Source: a virus. From it: a stretch of DNA of 23,113 nucleotides. The number at the start of each line of letters is the position of its first letter. The stretch's first letter is position 1. This document shows positions 13,808 to 21,593 of this stretch, piece after piece. The DNA is taken from positions 1 through 23,113 of IMG/VR virus record IMGVR_UViG_3300031977_000587. The stretch is one strand, 5' to 3'. The notes under the pieces are model-generated. The model ran no database searches. It had not been told where the DNA came from and was given only the letters and a program-made list of their open reading frames with translations. The position numbers and the translations under genes were made by a program.

Positions 13808-16695
13808 TAAAATAGACCCCCTAGTACTGTGTTGGTTAAGTCTGATGTTAACATTTTTACAATAGCACCACCAAATGCTGCAGATGAATTGTAATCGTTT
13901 TTCATGTTTTGCAAATCAAAGCTTGCATCATTTGCAAGTTGTTGTAATGCAATGCTGTTAAGTCTTTGTGCTTCACTTTCAGATGCATCAAATGCAAACT
14001 TCATTTGGTCACTGTACATTTGCCACAGGTTATTGTAGGCAGTGTTAGAAATGTCCAGTGTATTGATAGCATTTAATTCGTTTGCACGGTTAATGGCAGC
14101 AGTATCTGCAGTTGCAATCTCTCTACGCCACTGAGCATTTGACTGATCAACTACCAACTGGTTCTGTGCATTGAACTGTTCACGTTGGTTTTTCATCTCA
14201 GCATTGAACTGAGACATTGCATTAACTTGACCCGCATTAAAACGTTCCTGTGCATTCTGTTGTTCTGCATTAAACATGTTAATGGTAGAGTTCAGATTGT
14301 CATAGAACTGATTAGCTTGATTTTCTGACTGAGCATTAAACTGCATTGCTGCGTTACGTGCAGCTTGGTCAGTCAACATAGAGTTGATAATCTGTTGTGA
14401 CTTAAATATCTCTGTTTGTTGCTCGTTAGACAAGTTAGCCATGTCTAGTTGCAAGAAGTTCTGAGCATTCTGTACTGCAGTCTGTTGACGGTTGTTTAGG
14501 TTACCCATGTCTAGGTTAGCTAGTGCAGACGCCTCTGCAAGAACCATAGCTTGACGGTTAGACAAGTTCTCTAAGTTCATTGTCTGTACTGCACGAGCAT
14601 TCTCTAACTGAACCTGTTGGTCAGCAGTGAAGTTCATATTAGCAATGTCACTAATCTTACTTGCATTTAGTACACGTGTCTGGAACTCTTGGTCAAACTC
14701 TTGTCCAATAAATGCTGCACGTTGTTCTGCTGCAAGCATAGCACGTTGTTGACGATTTGACAAGTTCTGTGCTTCAAACTGTGCCTGTGTAGCTGCATCA
14801 GCTTGTGCAATTGGTAGTGCACTTTCCATAGCTGCTTGCATAATGGCTTGTCCTGCCATTGACGAAGCACTAAGACCACGAGCAGCCATCTGTTGGTTTG
14901 CTAAACGTACAGCACCTGCAGCCCACGGTGGGGGTGTAGTGCCTTCAAACTGTTCCATCAAGCCTACAAGCTGACCTTGTACTGTGGCTTTCTCTGAAGG
15001 TGTAGCAGTTGCTGCATCAATCTGTTCAGTAAACTTAGCTGCTTTAGTTGCATCTGCAGCAGCACCAGATACTAGCTCACCGTCTTGTATCTCACGTTGT
15101 ACTTCATTTTCAAATTGATATGCAGTACCTTGTGCAGCATCCAGATCACCCACCATACTTGCTGTAGCAGTAGCAGCAGCCACTTTAGCACGAGCATCGT
15201 CTTCGTCTGTCTGTGCTGCGTTTAGTGCCTGTGTCTGTGCAGCCACTTGGTCTGCTTGCACATCTGCTTCGTACTTAGCTGTATCAGGTTGATCTACATT
15301 TGCAGATAGATATGTATCAGCTAATGCAACTTCACTTACACCAAACTCACCAGATACTTGACCACTACCTGCTTCAATAAACTGACCCTGTTGTTGTTTA
15401 ATCATTGTAGGATCAACACGAGCACCTGTAGGCAACGTAGGATCAGTTGCACGTTCAGTCATTACATCTTTAATTGTAGTTTGTGTGGATTGATAAAGTG
15501 GCTGAAGCTGTTGCAGACGGGAGTATGTGTCTGACACTTCTTTGCCCTTAGCTTCTACAAGTTCTTTCAGATATGGATCATCTGGATTGGCTGCAGCTTG
15601 TTGTTGCAGACGTTGTAGTTCTAAGTTTTGTTGTGTGTAGTTAGACTGTGCATTGGTATACTCTTGTTCAATGTTTTCAATGTCACCAGTTACACCACCA
15701 GTAGTTGTTTCAGTGAGATAGCTACGGTAAGCATCTTGTTGTGCTTTATTTTGTGTATATTCTTTACTGCCTTTAAAGTTATTAATGTAAGTAGGAATAG
15801 TATTTTCAGCATCATTCTTTACACTGTTAGGGTTTTTTGCCCTGTTTTTTATTGTAGTACCATCACCATATGTGATTGTCCAATCACCCGATTTACCTGA
15901 AATAGTGTAGTCAGTAGGATCAGCAGGAAGTTTACCCGAAGTAAACATTTCTTTAAGTTCTTTATTAAAGTGACTAGGAACATCAGCAGTGTATTGATTG
16001 ATTACATCTTCGCCTAGTGGTTCAGGCATACCTTTTGTAGGATCGTAATCACCTAAGTCAGGAATAGGCATCGTAGTAACGGGCCTACCTGTCATGTCTG
16101 AGAAGGGAATAAAGTTACCCATAGGGTCTACATAACCCTGTTTTCCATCTTGTGTAGGTATAAACGGTTCTTGTTGAAGTGTTCCATTTTGCTGTTGAGC
16201 ATAGTCTTGTGCTTGTTTATAGTCATCAAGATTAGTCTTTACAACTTTACCTGATTGATCAAGTACCTGAAAACCTGTGCCTGTTTGTTGTGTAGTGTAC
16301 AAAGGTTGAGGTGTTGATGTTTGTGTCTGAGTTACATTAGGACCAAGACCATACGTTTGCATTTTAGGAGTAACTGTTGTTGGAGATGTTTGTCCTATAT
16401 TAGGCAGTGCCATACCACTGTCATCGTTTTTAACTCCTGTTAGTTCTGCATTTGGATCGCCTCTCTGTCCAAACTGAGGTGTTCCACCTACCTGAAACTT
16501 TTGTACTGAACCACCACGTGCCATCATCATAGCTGCTTGTTTAAACTGATCCATCTGTGCTTGTTTGTCAGGATTGTTAGCAAGATACTGCTGAAAGCCA
16601 GACATGTCACCACTGTACCCTAACGTACCTGCAATTCGTTGCATGGCATCTGGCTTAAAACCACCGAATGTAGGATTTTTAAATTGATTAATCAT
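13807..16695 (-). CDS. Large repeat-rich helical virion protein, putative internal/ejection protein
   Basis: A 962-residue protein very rich in Q, N and A. Residues 1-70 hold a helical segment and an ARGGSVQKFQVGG stretch. Residues 70-250 are low in structure and rich in P, T, G and Q. From about 320 the protein is helical. Residues 644-775 repeat every 22 residues (NLSNRQQ, NLSNRQA, NLNNRQQ, NLSNEQQ), and 786-851 repeat every 11 (six units, four of them beginning FNA). The last 25 residues are hydrophobic and glycine-containing (AAFGGAIVKML, VLGGLF). Such 11-residue periodicity gives right-handed coiled coils or long amphipathic helices. Its place before the 405- and 1307-residue genes suggests an internal protein that lines or extends the DNA channel; a scaffold or tape-measure-like role is the alternative. 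AAGG precedes the ATG. Confidence 0.85.
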   Translation of the reverse strand: MINQFKNPTFGGFKPDAMQRIAGTLGYSGDMSGFQQYLANNPDKQAQMDQFKQAAMMMARGGSVQKFQVGGTPQFGQRGDPNAELTGVKNDDSGMALPNIGQTSPTTVTPKMQTYGLGPNVTQTQTSTPQPLYTTQQTGTGFQVLDQSGKVVKTNLDDYKQAQDYAQQQNGTLQQEPFIPTQDGKQGYVDPMGNFIPFSDMTGRPVTTMPIPDLGDYDPTKGMPEPLGEDVINQYTADVPSHFNKELKEMFTSGKLPADPTDYTISGKSGDWTITYGDGTTIKNRAKNPNSVKNDAENTIPTYINNFKGSKEYTQNKAQQDAYRSYLTETTTGGVTGDIENIEQEYTNAQSNYTQQNLELQRLQQQAAANPDDPYLKELVEAKGKEVSDTYSRLQQLQPLYQSTQTTIKDVMTERATDPTLPTGARVDPTMIKQQQGQFIEAGSGQVSGEFGVSEVALADTYLSANVDQPDTAKYEADVQADQVAAQTQALNAAQTDEDDARAKVAAATATASMVGDLDAAQGTAYQFENEVQREIQDGELVSGAAADATKAAKFTEQIDAATATPSEKATVQGQLVGLMEQFEGTTPPPWAAGAVRLANQQMAARGLSASSMAGQAIMQAAMESALPIAQADAATQAQFEAQNLSNRQQRAMLAAEQRAAFIGQEFDQEFQTRVLNASKISDIANMNFTADQQVQLENARAVQTMNLENLSNRQAMVLAEASALANLDMGNLNNRQQTAVQNAQNFLQLDMANLSNEQQTEIFKSQQIINSMLTDQAARNAAMQFNAQSENQANQFYDNLNSTINMFNAEQQNAQERFNAGQVNAMSQFNAEMKNQREQFNAQNQLVVDQSNAQWRREIATADTAAINRANELNAINTLDISNTAYNNLWQMYSDQMKFAFDASESEAQRLNSIALQQLANDASFDLQNMKNDYNSSAAFGGAIVKMLTSDLTNTVLGGLF
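14110..14766 (-). repeat. 11/22-residue helical repeats inside the 962-residue protein
   Basis: In the protein, repeat units begin at residues 644, 666, 688, 710, 732 and 754 (exactly 22 apart), with the core N-L-x-N-R-Q kept in four of them. After a one-residue phase shift, 11-residue units begin at 786, 797, 808, 819, 830 and 841, with FNA at the head of 786, 808, 819, 830 and 841, and a weaker SNA unit at 852. The DNA repeats are diverged, so this is an old, selected protein periodicity rather than a recent tandem duplication. Confidence 0.85.
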
Positions 16696-16707
16696 ATCTA
16701 TGCCTTA

Positions 16708-16959
16708 TTATTTTAATGTCATCCAGACTGCACCTGCTATAAAAGTCAGTACGCCTACTGTTGTTATCTTTACAATGGTATTCCATATACCCTTACGTGT
16801 GTCACGCCATGCTTCTAGTAAGCTACGCATCTCACTGATGTCTTTGTGTGCATCATCATCTAGTAGTCCAATAGAACGCAGGGCTTCCTTTGCCCCACGC
16901 CTAGCTGCACGATCTAGCATAGCTTCTAGCTCTTCTGATGTTAGCTTAATGTCAGACAT
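16708..16959 (-). CDS. Small one-span membrane protein (DUF6127-like), holin candidate
   Basis: An 83-residue protein: a charged helix (about 7-30, with EAMLDRAARRGAKEAL), an acidic turn LLDDDAHKD, a second helix with EMRSLLEAWRDTRKG, and one C-terminal membrane span (about 60-81, VKITTVGVLTFIAGAVWM). This layout is like DUF6127 proteins that occur near tail genes of phages and prophages of Alphaproteobacteria. One C-terminal span with a cytoplasmic helical head would suit a holin or another membrane-acting lysis helper, but no endolysin lies beside it in the window. It sits ten bases after the fibre chaperone gene and twelve before the 962-residue gene. A plus-strand frame covers the same DNA but has no family resemblance. 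Confidence 0.75.
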   Translation of the reverse strand: MSDIKLTSEELEAMLDRAARRGAKEALRSIGLLDDDAHKDISEMRSLLEAWRDTRKGIWNTIVKITTVGVLTFIAGAVWMTLK

Positions 16960-16969
16960 GGCCTAGCTC

Positions 16970-17464
16970 TTATGGTTTAGTAGGCCAATCTTCCTCACTT
17001 AAATGAGGCCAGTTAGCATGTGTAGTGATGTCACGTAGTGCTTGACGGTAAGCTGTTTGTTCAGCAGTCATAGTCAAGTCGGATGATGCCCACCAATCGG
17101 TTTCAGCCATATAGTCATTTCGTACTGCACGATTAGCAATTGCTGCATTGTTATCAAGACCTTCTTGATATGCTGCTTCTTGTTCAGCTTTTGTGCCTAA
17201 GTCGGGATCATCACTGAACATGTCAACAATCTGCCATGCTTGCTCCCAATCCCCGTTTGAGTTTTGCGTCACCCCATTGCGAACAACTGTCTGATATTCG
17301 CCTATACCTTCAGTAGGTTTTGGTCCTGCAAGTACAAGGTCCACGTTTAGTGCATCTAATACATTATTATTCCATACCTTTGGCATAGACATATTTAAAT
17401 TTTCTTTGCGCAACTGTCCTTGTGATTTTATCTCACCAGTTGTGCGATCACGATATTCAGCCAT
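16970..17464 (-). CDS. Tail fibre assembly chaperone (phage tail APC-like domain)
   Basis: A 164-residue protein. The C-terminal part reads NDYMAETDWWASSDLTMT, AYRQALRDIT and ends HLSEEDWPTKP, the pattern of the phage tail assembly chaperone domain (R/N-D-x-L-x3-DW...YRQALRD...WP-x-P). The N-terminal part (about 1-85, with GDWEQAWQIVDM) matches the region that often comes before it. Such proteins help fold or trimerise the tail fibre encoded just upstream and are usually not kept in the virion. Here it directly follows the LamG-containing adhesin, the likely client. An AAGGAG ribosome site lies about nine bases before the ATG. Confidence 0.85.
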   Translation of the reverse strand: MAEYRDRTTGEIKSQGQLRKENLNMSMPKVWNNNVLDALNVDLVLAGPKPTEGIGEYQTVVRNGVTQNSNGDWEQAWQIVDMFSDDPDLGTKAEQEAAYQEGLDNNAAIANRAVRNDYMAETDWWASSDLTMTAEQTAYRQALRDITTHANWPHLSEEDWPTKP

Positions 17465-17492
17465 TAGTTGATTCTCCTTTTATGACCTTGAG

Positions 17493-20201
17493 TTATTTTG
17501 CGATAGCATAATAAATATAACTTGCACCATTTTCATTAAGTTCATCATAGGAGGTGTTCATAGAAAAACCTGAACTTGTTGGTGCGATTTGAATAGTACT
17601 TGCTGTTGTTGTGCCTGTTACGTTATCAAGTCTAAAGGCAGGGTCTGTCCCAGAAGTAATGCCTAGATATTCATCAAACACCCACCAAGAACCTGTACGA
17701 GATACAGCTTTAATCATCACCCATGCAGGGCCATTGCTAAAGCCACAATCAATACTTAAGCTACCACCGTTTCCAGTGTAGCCACCTGCCTTACTAACTC
17801 CATCCAAGCTCCCAAATAGCCACGCCATGTAACTATTATTGCTGTCGTTAGTTGCAGCATAGGTGCTTCCAAGGCTGTAGTTTTCATCAGTAAAGTTTAA
17901 GTTGCCTGAATATGACCAATAGTTACTAGTCAAGGTTGCGGCATGTGTTGTATCTAATCTAGCATAAGCCTTGTTGCTAACATATGGGTCACTACCTGAC
18001 GCAAGATTGTAGTTCATATCCTTGTGCCAAACTACCCAATCATTAGTAGTATTGACCGACTTAACCCAGATCATGTCTGGTTTAGCTCTCAGATTATGAG
18101 GCTTTATGTTTGTGGCTACATTACTTCCTGAACCCCTATGCCAAGCTACATCAAAAAAGCTAGGGGCATTCCTCCACATTGAAGAGTAGGCGTCTGTCGT
18201 TTGACCACCTATGAAATGTCCATAACCTTTTGGAAACCAATCGGCAGCCCCCAAACCAGAGGCAGCACCGTTAGTGTTAGTAGTTATATATTTTTCACCG
18301 AAAGTACGGGCAAATGCCATAGGGTATGCACTACTTCCTGGGGTGAAGTATCTTATTGCAGCATCAGGTTTAAAGGATGATTTGTAGTTAGGCCAACCAC
18401 TCCATTGCTGACTTGTTGTAAATACATCGGAAGCCTTTGTTGGAGTGCTTGGGCTGTCTTTACGAATAGCCATGTAGAAATATCTGTTTGACGACGAGTT
18501 AGTATTTGCATAACTACCAGAGACACTAAAACCATCTGCTCTTGGGTTCACGAAACGACCTGTTTCCGTAGTAAGACTAATTTCAATAATATCAGCATTG
18601 AAAGTGTGATCACCATTAAAGACCCTTGAACTGTCTACAATAACCCAATCTCCAGAACCTGACACATTTTTGATAAGAACATATTGAGGCTCAAAACCAA
18701 GGTCTATGTGGTTTTCATTTGTTGAACCTGTGCCTACATATGATCCACACTTAATGATGTCTTGGTCACCAGTTTCGCCAAATGTACCGTCACCGTCATT
18801 GTTTGCGAATAGGTAGGCAACATAGGTGCCACCAGATGCATTAAGATCAGCACTAGAGCCTACGGTAAACTCTGTTGATGTGGGTGCTACATAAGATGTT
18901 CCATTACCAAAGATAACAGCTTGTGGTGGAGAAGTTCCCGCACTAGTGCCATTCAAAAACATTGCATAATCATTTGAACCTGTATCCACCCATACACGCC
19001 AATTTCCAGTAGCATCAGTACGTTTCACAAGTATCATACCGACAGCACTACCTAAATTGTGACTTATAGTACGCCCTGCCGTGCCGTTACCCGTCCATGT
19101 GACCACATCGTGAAATTTAGGGCACTTCCTAAAACACCAAGCAACGTAATCATTACTACTGTTGTTTACACGGCTTTGTGTACCTAACTCAAATCCGTTA
19201 GATAAAAAACCTGTGATATAACCTGATGCAGGATCGTTATCTTGAGTGCTGTTAGGTTTTAAGTGATTGTTTGCACCTTGCTCAGTGCTACCAATAATAT
19301 GATCTACGGATGAAGTACGAGATTTTATCCATACAGTGCCACCTTGACCATAACCACTTTGATACTCAGTGCCATTATTAACAATGACAGGTAACCCATT
19401 AGAAGTAAAGTCACCTCCAGTGCCTAAGTTTTCACCTATAGAGTAGTCTTCTGTCATAGGTAAGTATATAATAGGATTTAGTGCAGACAACGTAGAAGGT
19501 GAAGTAGAACCACCATTAGCATCAATAAATAAACGTCTGTTAGAAGTAGTACTTAGATTTCTATAAGTATAATCTAGGTAAACATGAGCCTTTTTATTTC
19601 TGTCAGCATACGTAGCAAAAGGGTTTTTTCCAACGTTTAAAATAGTAGAAGTAAAATCAAGATTTTGATTATTATAAAGAGCATAAGTTGTAGATACAGC
19701 AGTATCATTTAAGTAAACATGCCTATTTGAAGAGTTAGACAAATCTACACTGATAACAATATGTGACCATCTATGTAACGGAACCGTATAATTAGCACTG
19801 TAGCCATAAAGTATTTCTGTGTTTCCTGTGTTGTATCCACCAAAACTAATCATGCCTGTGTCGTTTACTCTCACATAGAAATTACCAGAGCCATCACTAC
19901 TGTCTTGTCTAAAATATATAGGCCAGTTTTGCTCATTTGCTTCTCTATAAATCCAAAAGCTAGCCGTAAAAGTTTTACCATCAGTATTACCTGAAAGATC
20001 AGTACTACGACTTAGATAACTAGACCCATCAAACTCTGTGCTTGTACCACCGCCAAGCCCATCAGCTAAAGCAATGTTGTTATCAATAACTGTTCCATCT
20101 ATCTCATAACCTCTATATGTATATGCATTAAATACATCTTCAACGTGGGTTATATCACCGCCACCTGCTGCAGTCATCATTAACTTTTTAACGTTACTCA
20201 T
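17493..20201 (-). CDS. Tail adhesin with LamG-type lectin domain and repeated beta modules, putative receptor-binding protein
   Basis: A 902-residue protein with low charge, rich in G, S, T, N and aromatics. Residues about 52-225 form a LamG/concanavalin A-like domain (STEFDGSSYL, FTASFWIY, WSHIVISVD, VYLND, LNVGKN, a pattern of 12-14 strands). After it come five copies of a module built on a W/V-I-K-x(n)-W-x-V core and an aromatic YxAxxF end: about 287-358, 363-467, 479-581, 681-796 and 801-902. The order lectin plus modules, with a fibre gene before and a chaperone after, points to a host-recognition protein at the virion tip; the ligand is probably a surface glycan (inference). The protein ends at the last module (YIYYAIAK), as common for such adhesins. 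The ribosome site is modest (AGGA about ten bases upstream). Confidence 0.85.
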   Translation of the reverse strand: MSNVKKLMMTAAGGGDITHVEDVFNAYTYRGYEIDGTVIDNNIALADGLGGGTSTEFDGSSYLSRSTDLSGNTDGKTFTASFWIYREANEQNWPIYFRQDSSDGSGNFYVRVNDTGMISFGGYNTGNTEILYGYSANYTVPLHRWSHIVISVDLSNSSNRHVYLNDTAVSTTYALYNNQNLDFTSTILNVGKNPFATYADRNKKAHVYLDYTYRNLSTTSNRRLFIDANGGSTSPSTLSALNPIIYLPMTEDYSIGENLGTGGDFTSNGLPVIVNNGTEYQSGYGQGGTVWIKSRTSSVDHIIGSTEQGANNHLKPNSTQDNDPASGYITGFLSNGFELGTQSRVNNSSNDYVAWCFRKCPKFHDVVTWTGNGTAGRTISHNLGSAVGMILVKRTDATGNWRVWVDTGSNDYAMFLNGTSAGTSPPQAVIFGNGTSYVAPTSTEFTVGSSADLNASGGTYVAYLFANNDGDGTFGETGDQDIIKCGSYVGTGSTNENHIDLGFEPQYVLIKNVSGSGDWVIVDSSRVFNGDHTFNADIIEISLTTETGRFVNPRADGFSVSGSYANTNSSSNRYFYMAIRKDSPSTPTKASDVFTTSQQWSGWPNYKSSFKPDAAIRYFTPGSSAYPMAFARTFGEKYITTNTNGAASGLGAADWFPKGYGHFIGGQTTDAYSSMWRNAPSFFDVAWHRGSGSNVATNIKPHNLRAKPDMIWVKSVNTTNDWVVWHKDMNYNLASGSDPYVSNKAYARLDTTHAATLTSNYWSYSGNLNFTDENYSLGSTYAATNDSNNSYMAWLFGSLDGVSKAGGYTGNGGSLSIDCGFSNGPAWVMIKAVSRTGSWWVFDEYLGITSGTDPAFRLDNVTGTTTASTIQIAPTSSGFSMNTSYDELNENGASYIYYAIAK
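17496..19343 (-). repeat. Five diverged modules in the adhesin
   Basis: Shared features along the modules: a GNG or GTG turn with a hydrophobic strand (TGNGTAGRTISHNLG, GTGSTNENHIDLGF, TGNGGSLSIDCGF), a hydrophobic-VK strand (MILVKR, YVLIKN, MIWVKS, WVMIKA), a W-x-V strand, and an end strand YVAYLFA, YFYMAIR, YMAWLFG or YIYYAIA. Copies 1 and 4 have lost or altered the first turn. About 100 residues per unit. The match is at protein level; the DNA copies are too diverged for recent duplication. Confidence 0.7.
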
Positions 20202-20207
20202 TATATG

Positions 20208-21584
20208 TTATCCTAAGTTTAATCCTGCTGTAAAGCCATACCAAGTAGTGCCGCCATCATGTGTGTAGAACACAAACTGATCTACTGCAGAGGCAGTGCT
20301 TGTAAGGCGTGGTGCACCAGTAGTTAAATACTGATCTGCTTGAGGCCAAACAATAGCACTAGGCCACGTTACAACATAACCACTAGCACTTGCATCTTGT
20401 ACAATCTTCAGTGAAAAACCATAAGCTGTACCACTAGAAGGTGGATTGCTAAATGTAAACGTTGTATTCTCACTTAATGTATGGCTGAATACATTACCTG
20501 CTTCACAGTCAATAGTAGATGCTAAACTTGATGATGTAACAGCAACATATGTTTCATTATAAGATGTTACCACAAGTTCGCCATCAATGTCAACATCACC
20601 TGTGTAACTTTGTAATGAGAAGTCAGTAAGCTTACCATCAAGTTGTGTTTGGATGTTTGACGTTACACCGTCTAAATAGTTAATCTCTGTAGTGCTTGCA
20701 GTGACACCATCAAGTGTGTTTAGTTCTGCCGTTGATAAAGTTGCTCCATCAAGAATGTTTAGCTCTGCACCTGTAGCTGTTACTGCTGTACCGCCTAATG
20801 TAAGACCAGTTGTCGTAATAGTAATGTTAGATGAACCATCAAAGTTAGCTGCACCTGATGTTGTACCTGCAATTGTAATAGTACGAGGTGTAGTAAGAGC
20901 ATCGGCTGTAGCAGCAACACCACTAATAGATGCGTTAATAGTACCACCTACTGTAAGGTTACCTACTACATCAGTATTACCTGAGACATTTAGAGTTGCC
21001 ACATTTGCAGTATCAATAGAGCCAGTATCAATGTAAGCAGTACCATCAATATATGCATTACGCCATTCAGAACCAACAGCCCCCAGATCGTAAGAATCAT
21101 CAACAGAAGGAATAAGATTTGAAGCAATATCCGCATTTACTGTTACCGTGTCTGTAGCTGCATCACCAAGAGTTGTGTTACCATTAACTGCAAGAGTACC
21201 CGTAAGTGTTGTATTAGTTGATACAGACAGTGTACCTGTAATAGCAGTTGAACCTAAACTAACAGCACCTGTGGATGTAATGGAACCACCAAGGCTAAGA
21301 TCACCTGCTAGATAAGCATCTTTGTATTTCAGGCTAGATGTACCAAGGTCTACAGTGTTTGTTGTTTTAGGACGTAGTGCAGTGGCTGTAGCTACTACGT
21401 CTTGACTTGGACCAATGACTTCAATAGGTGCACCTTCTGATGTAGTGCCATCGTGAGTATGGCCCGTACTAGCATTAAATGCTGCCTCAACAGCATTAAA
21501 CTCGTTATCTAGGTCATCAGCATCAATAACATTACCATTAGCAATGTTGTTGGCTGTATCTGCTCTTACGTAACCTGTACCCAT
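20208..21584 (-). CDS. Repeat-rich tail fibre protein
   Basis: A 458-residue protein rich in T, S, A, G and V with almost no aromatic core until the C-terminus. Seen: an N-terminal anchor-like segment (VIDADDLDNEFNAVEAAFN, then GHTHDG at 41-46); two LG-x(5)-Y/W-x2-AY units (about 80-94 and 167-181), a motif frequent in phage fibres; many short beta repeats of the LTG/TLAVNGNTTL kind (110-220); three 13-residue LNxLDG units (272-310); and a C-terminal beta domain ending GGTTWYGFTAGLNLG. These features point to a trimeric fibre shaft with a small C-terminal head. It lies between the P22 gp10-like tail gene and the adhesin and could connect the adhesin to the tail; this link is inference. AAGGA lies six bases before the ATG. 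Confidence 0.8.
   Translation of the reverse strand: MGTGYVRADTANNIANGNVIDADDLDNEFNAVEAAFNASTGHTHDGTTSEGAPIEVIGPSQDVVATATALRPKTTNTVDLGTSSLKYKDAYLAGDLSLGGSITSTGAVSLGSTAITGTLSVSTNTTLTGTLAVNGNTTLGDAATDTVTVNADIASNLIPSVDDSYDLGAVGSEWRNAYIDGTAYIDTGSIDTANVATLNVSGNTDVVGNLTVGGTINASISGVAATADALTTPRTITIAGTTSGAANFDGSSNITITTTGLTLGGTAVTATGAELNILDGATLSTAELNTLDGVTASTTEINYLDGVTSNIQTQLDGKLTDFSLQSYTGDVDIDGELVVTSYNETYVAVTSSSLASTIDCEAGNVFSHTLSENTTFTFSNPPSSGTAYGFSLKIVQDASASGYVVTWPSAIVWPQADQYLTTGAPRLTSTASAVDQFVFYTHDGGTTWYGFTAGLNLG
20655..20771 (-). repeat. Three 13-residue LNxLDG repeats in the fibre
   Basis: Units AELNILDGATLST, AELNTLDGVTAST and TEINYLDGVTSN follow each other with a strict period of 13 residues (Glu at 274, 287, 300). 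The motif is widespread in marine phage fibres, where copy number varies. Confidence 0.85.
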
Positions 21585-21593
21585 AAGTTTTCC

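Noticed and set aside
14110-14766. Tandem DNA repeat or CRISPR-like array
   Set aside because: The periodicity is in the protein only; the DNA units differ and have no spacer structure.
16700-16966. Plus-strand reading frame opposite the 83-residue membrane protein
   Set aside because: It is the antisense of a gene with a clear helix-plus-membrane-span layout in a continuous minus-strand operon, and has no plausible ribosome site or family.
20692-21036. Plus-strand frame opposite the fibre gene
   Set aside because: A long valine/proline-rich antisense frame is expected opposite threonine/alanine-rich repeats; there is no sign of real coding.
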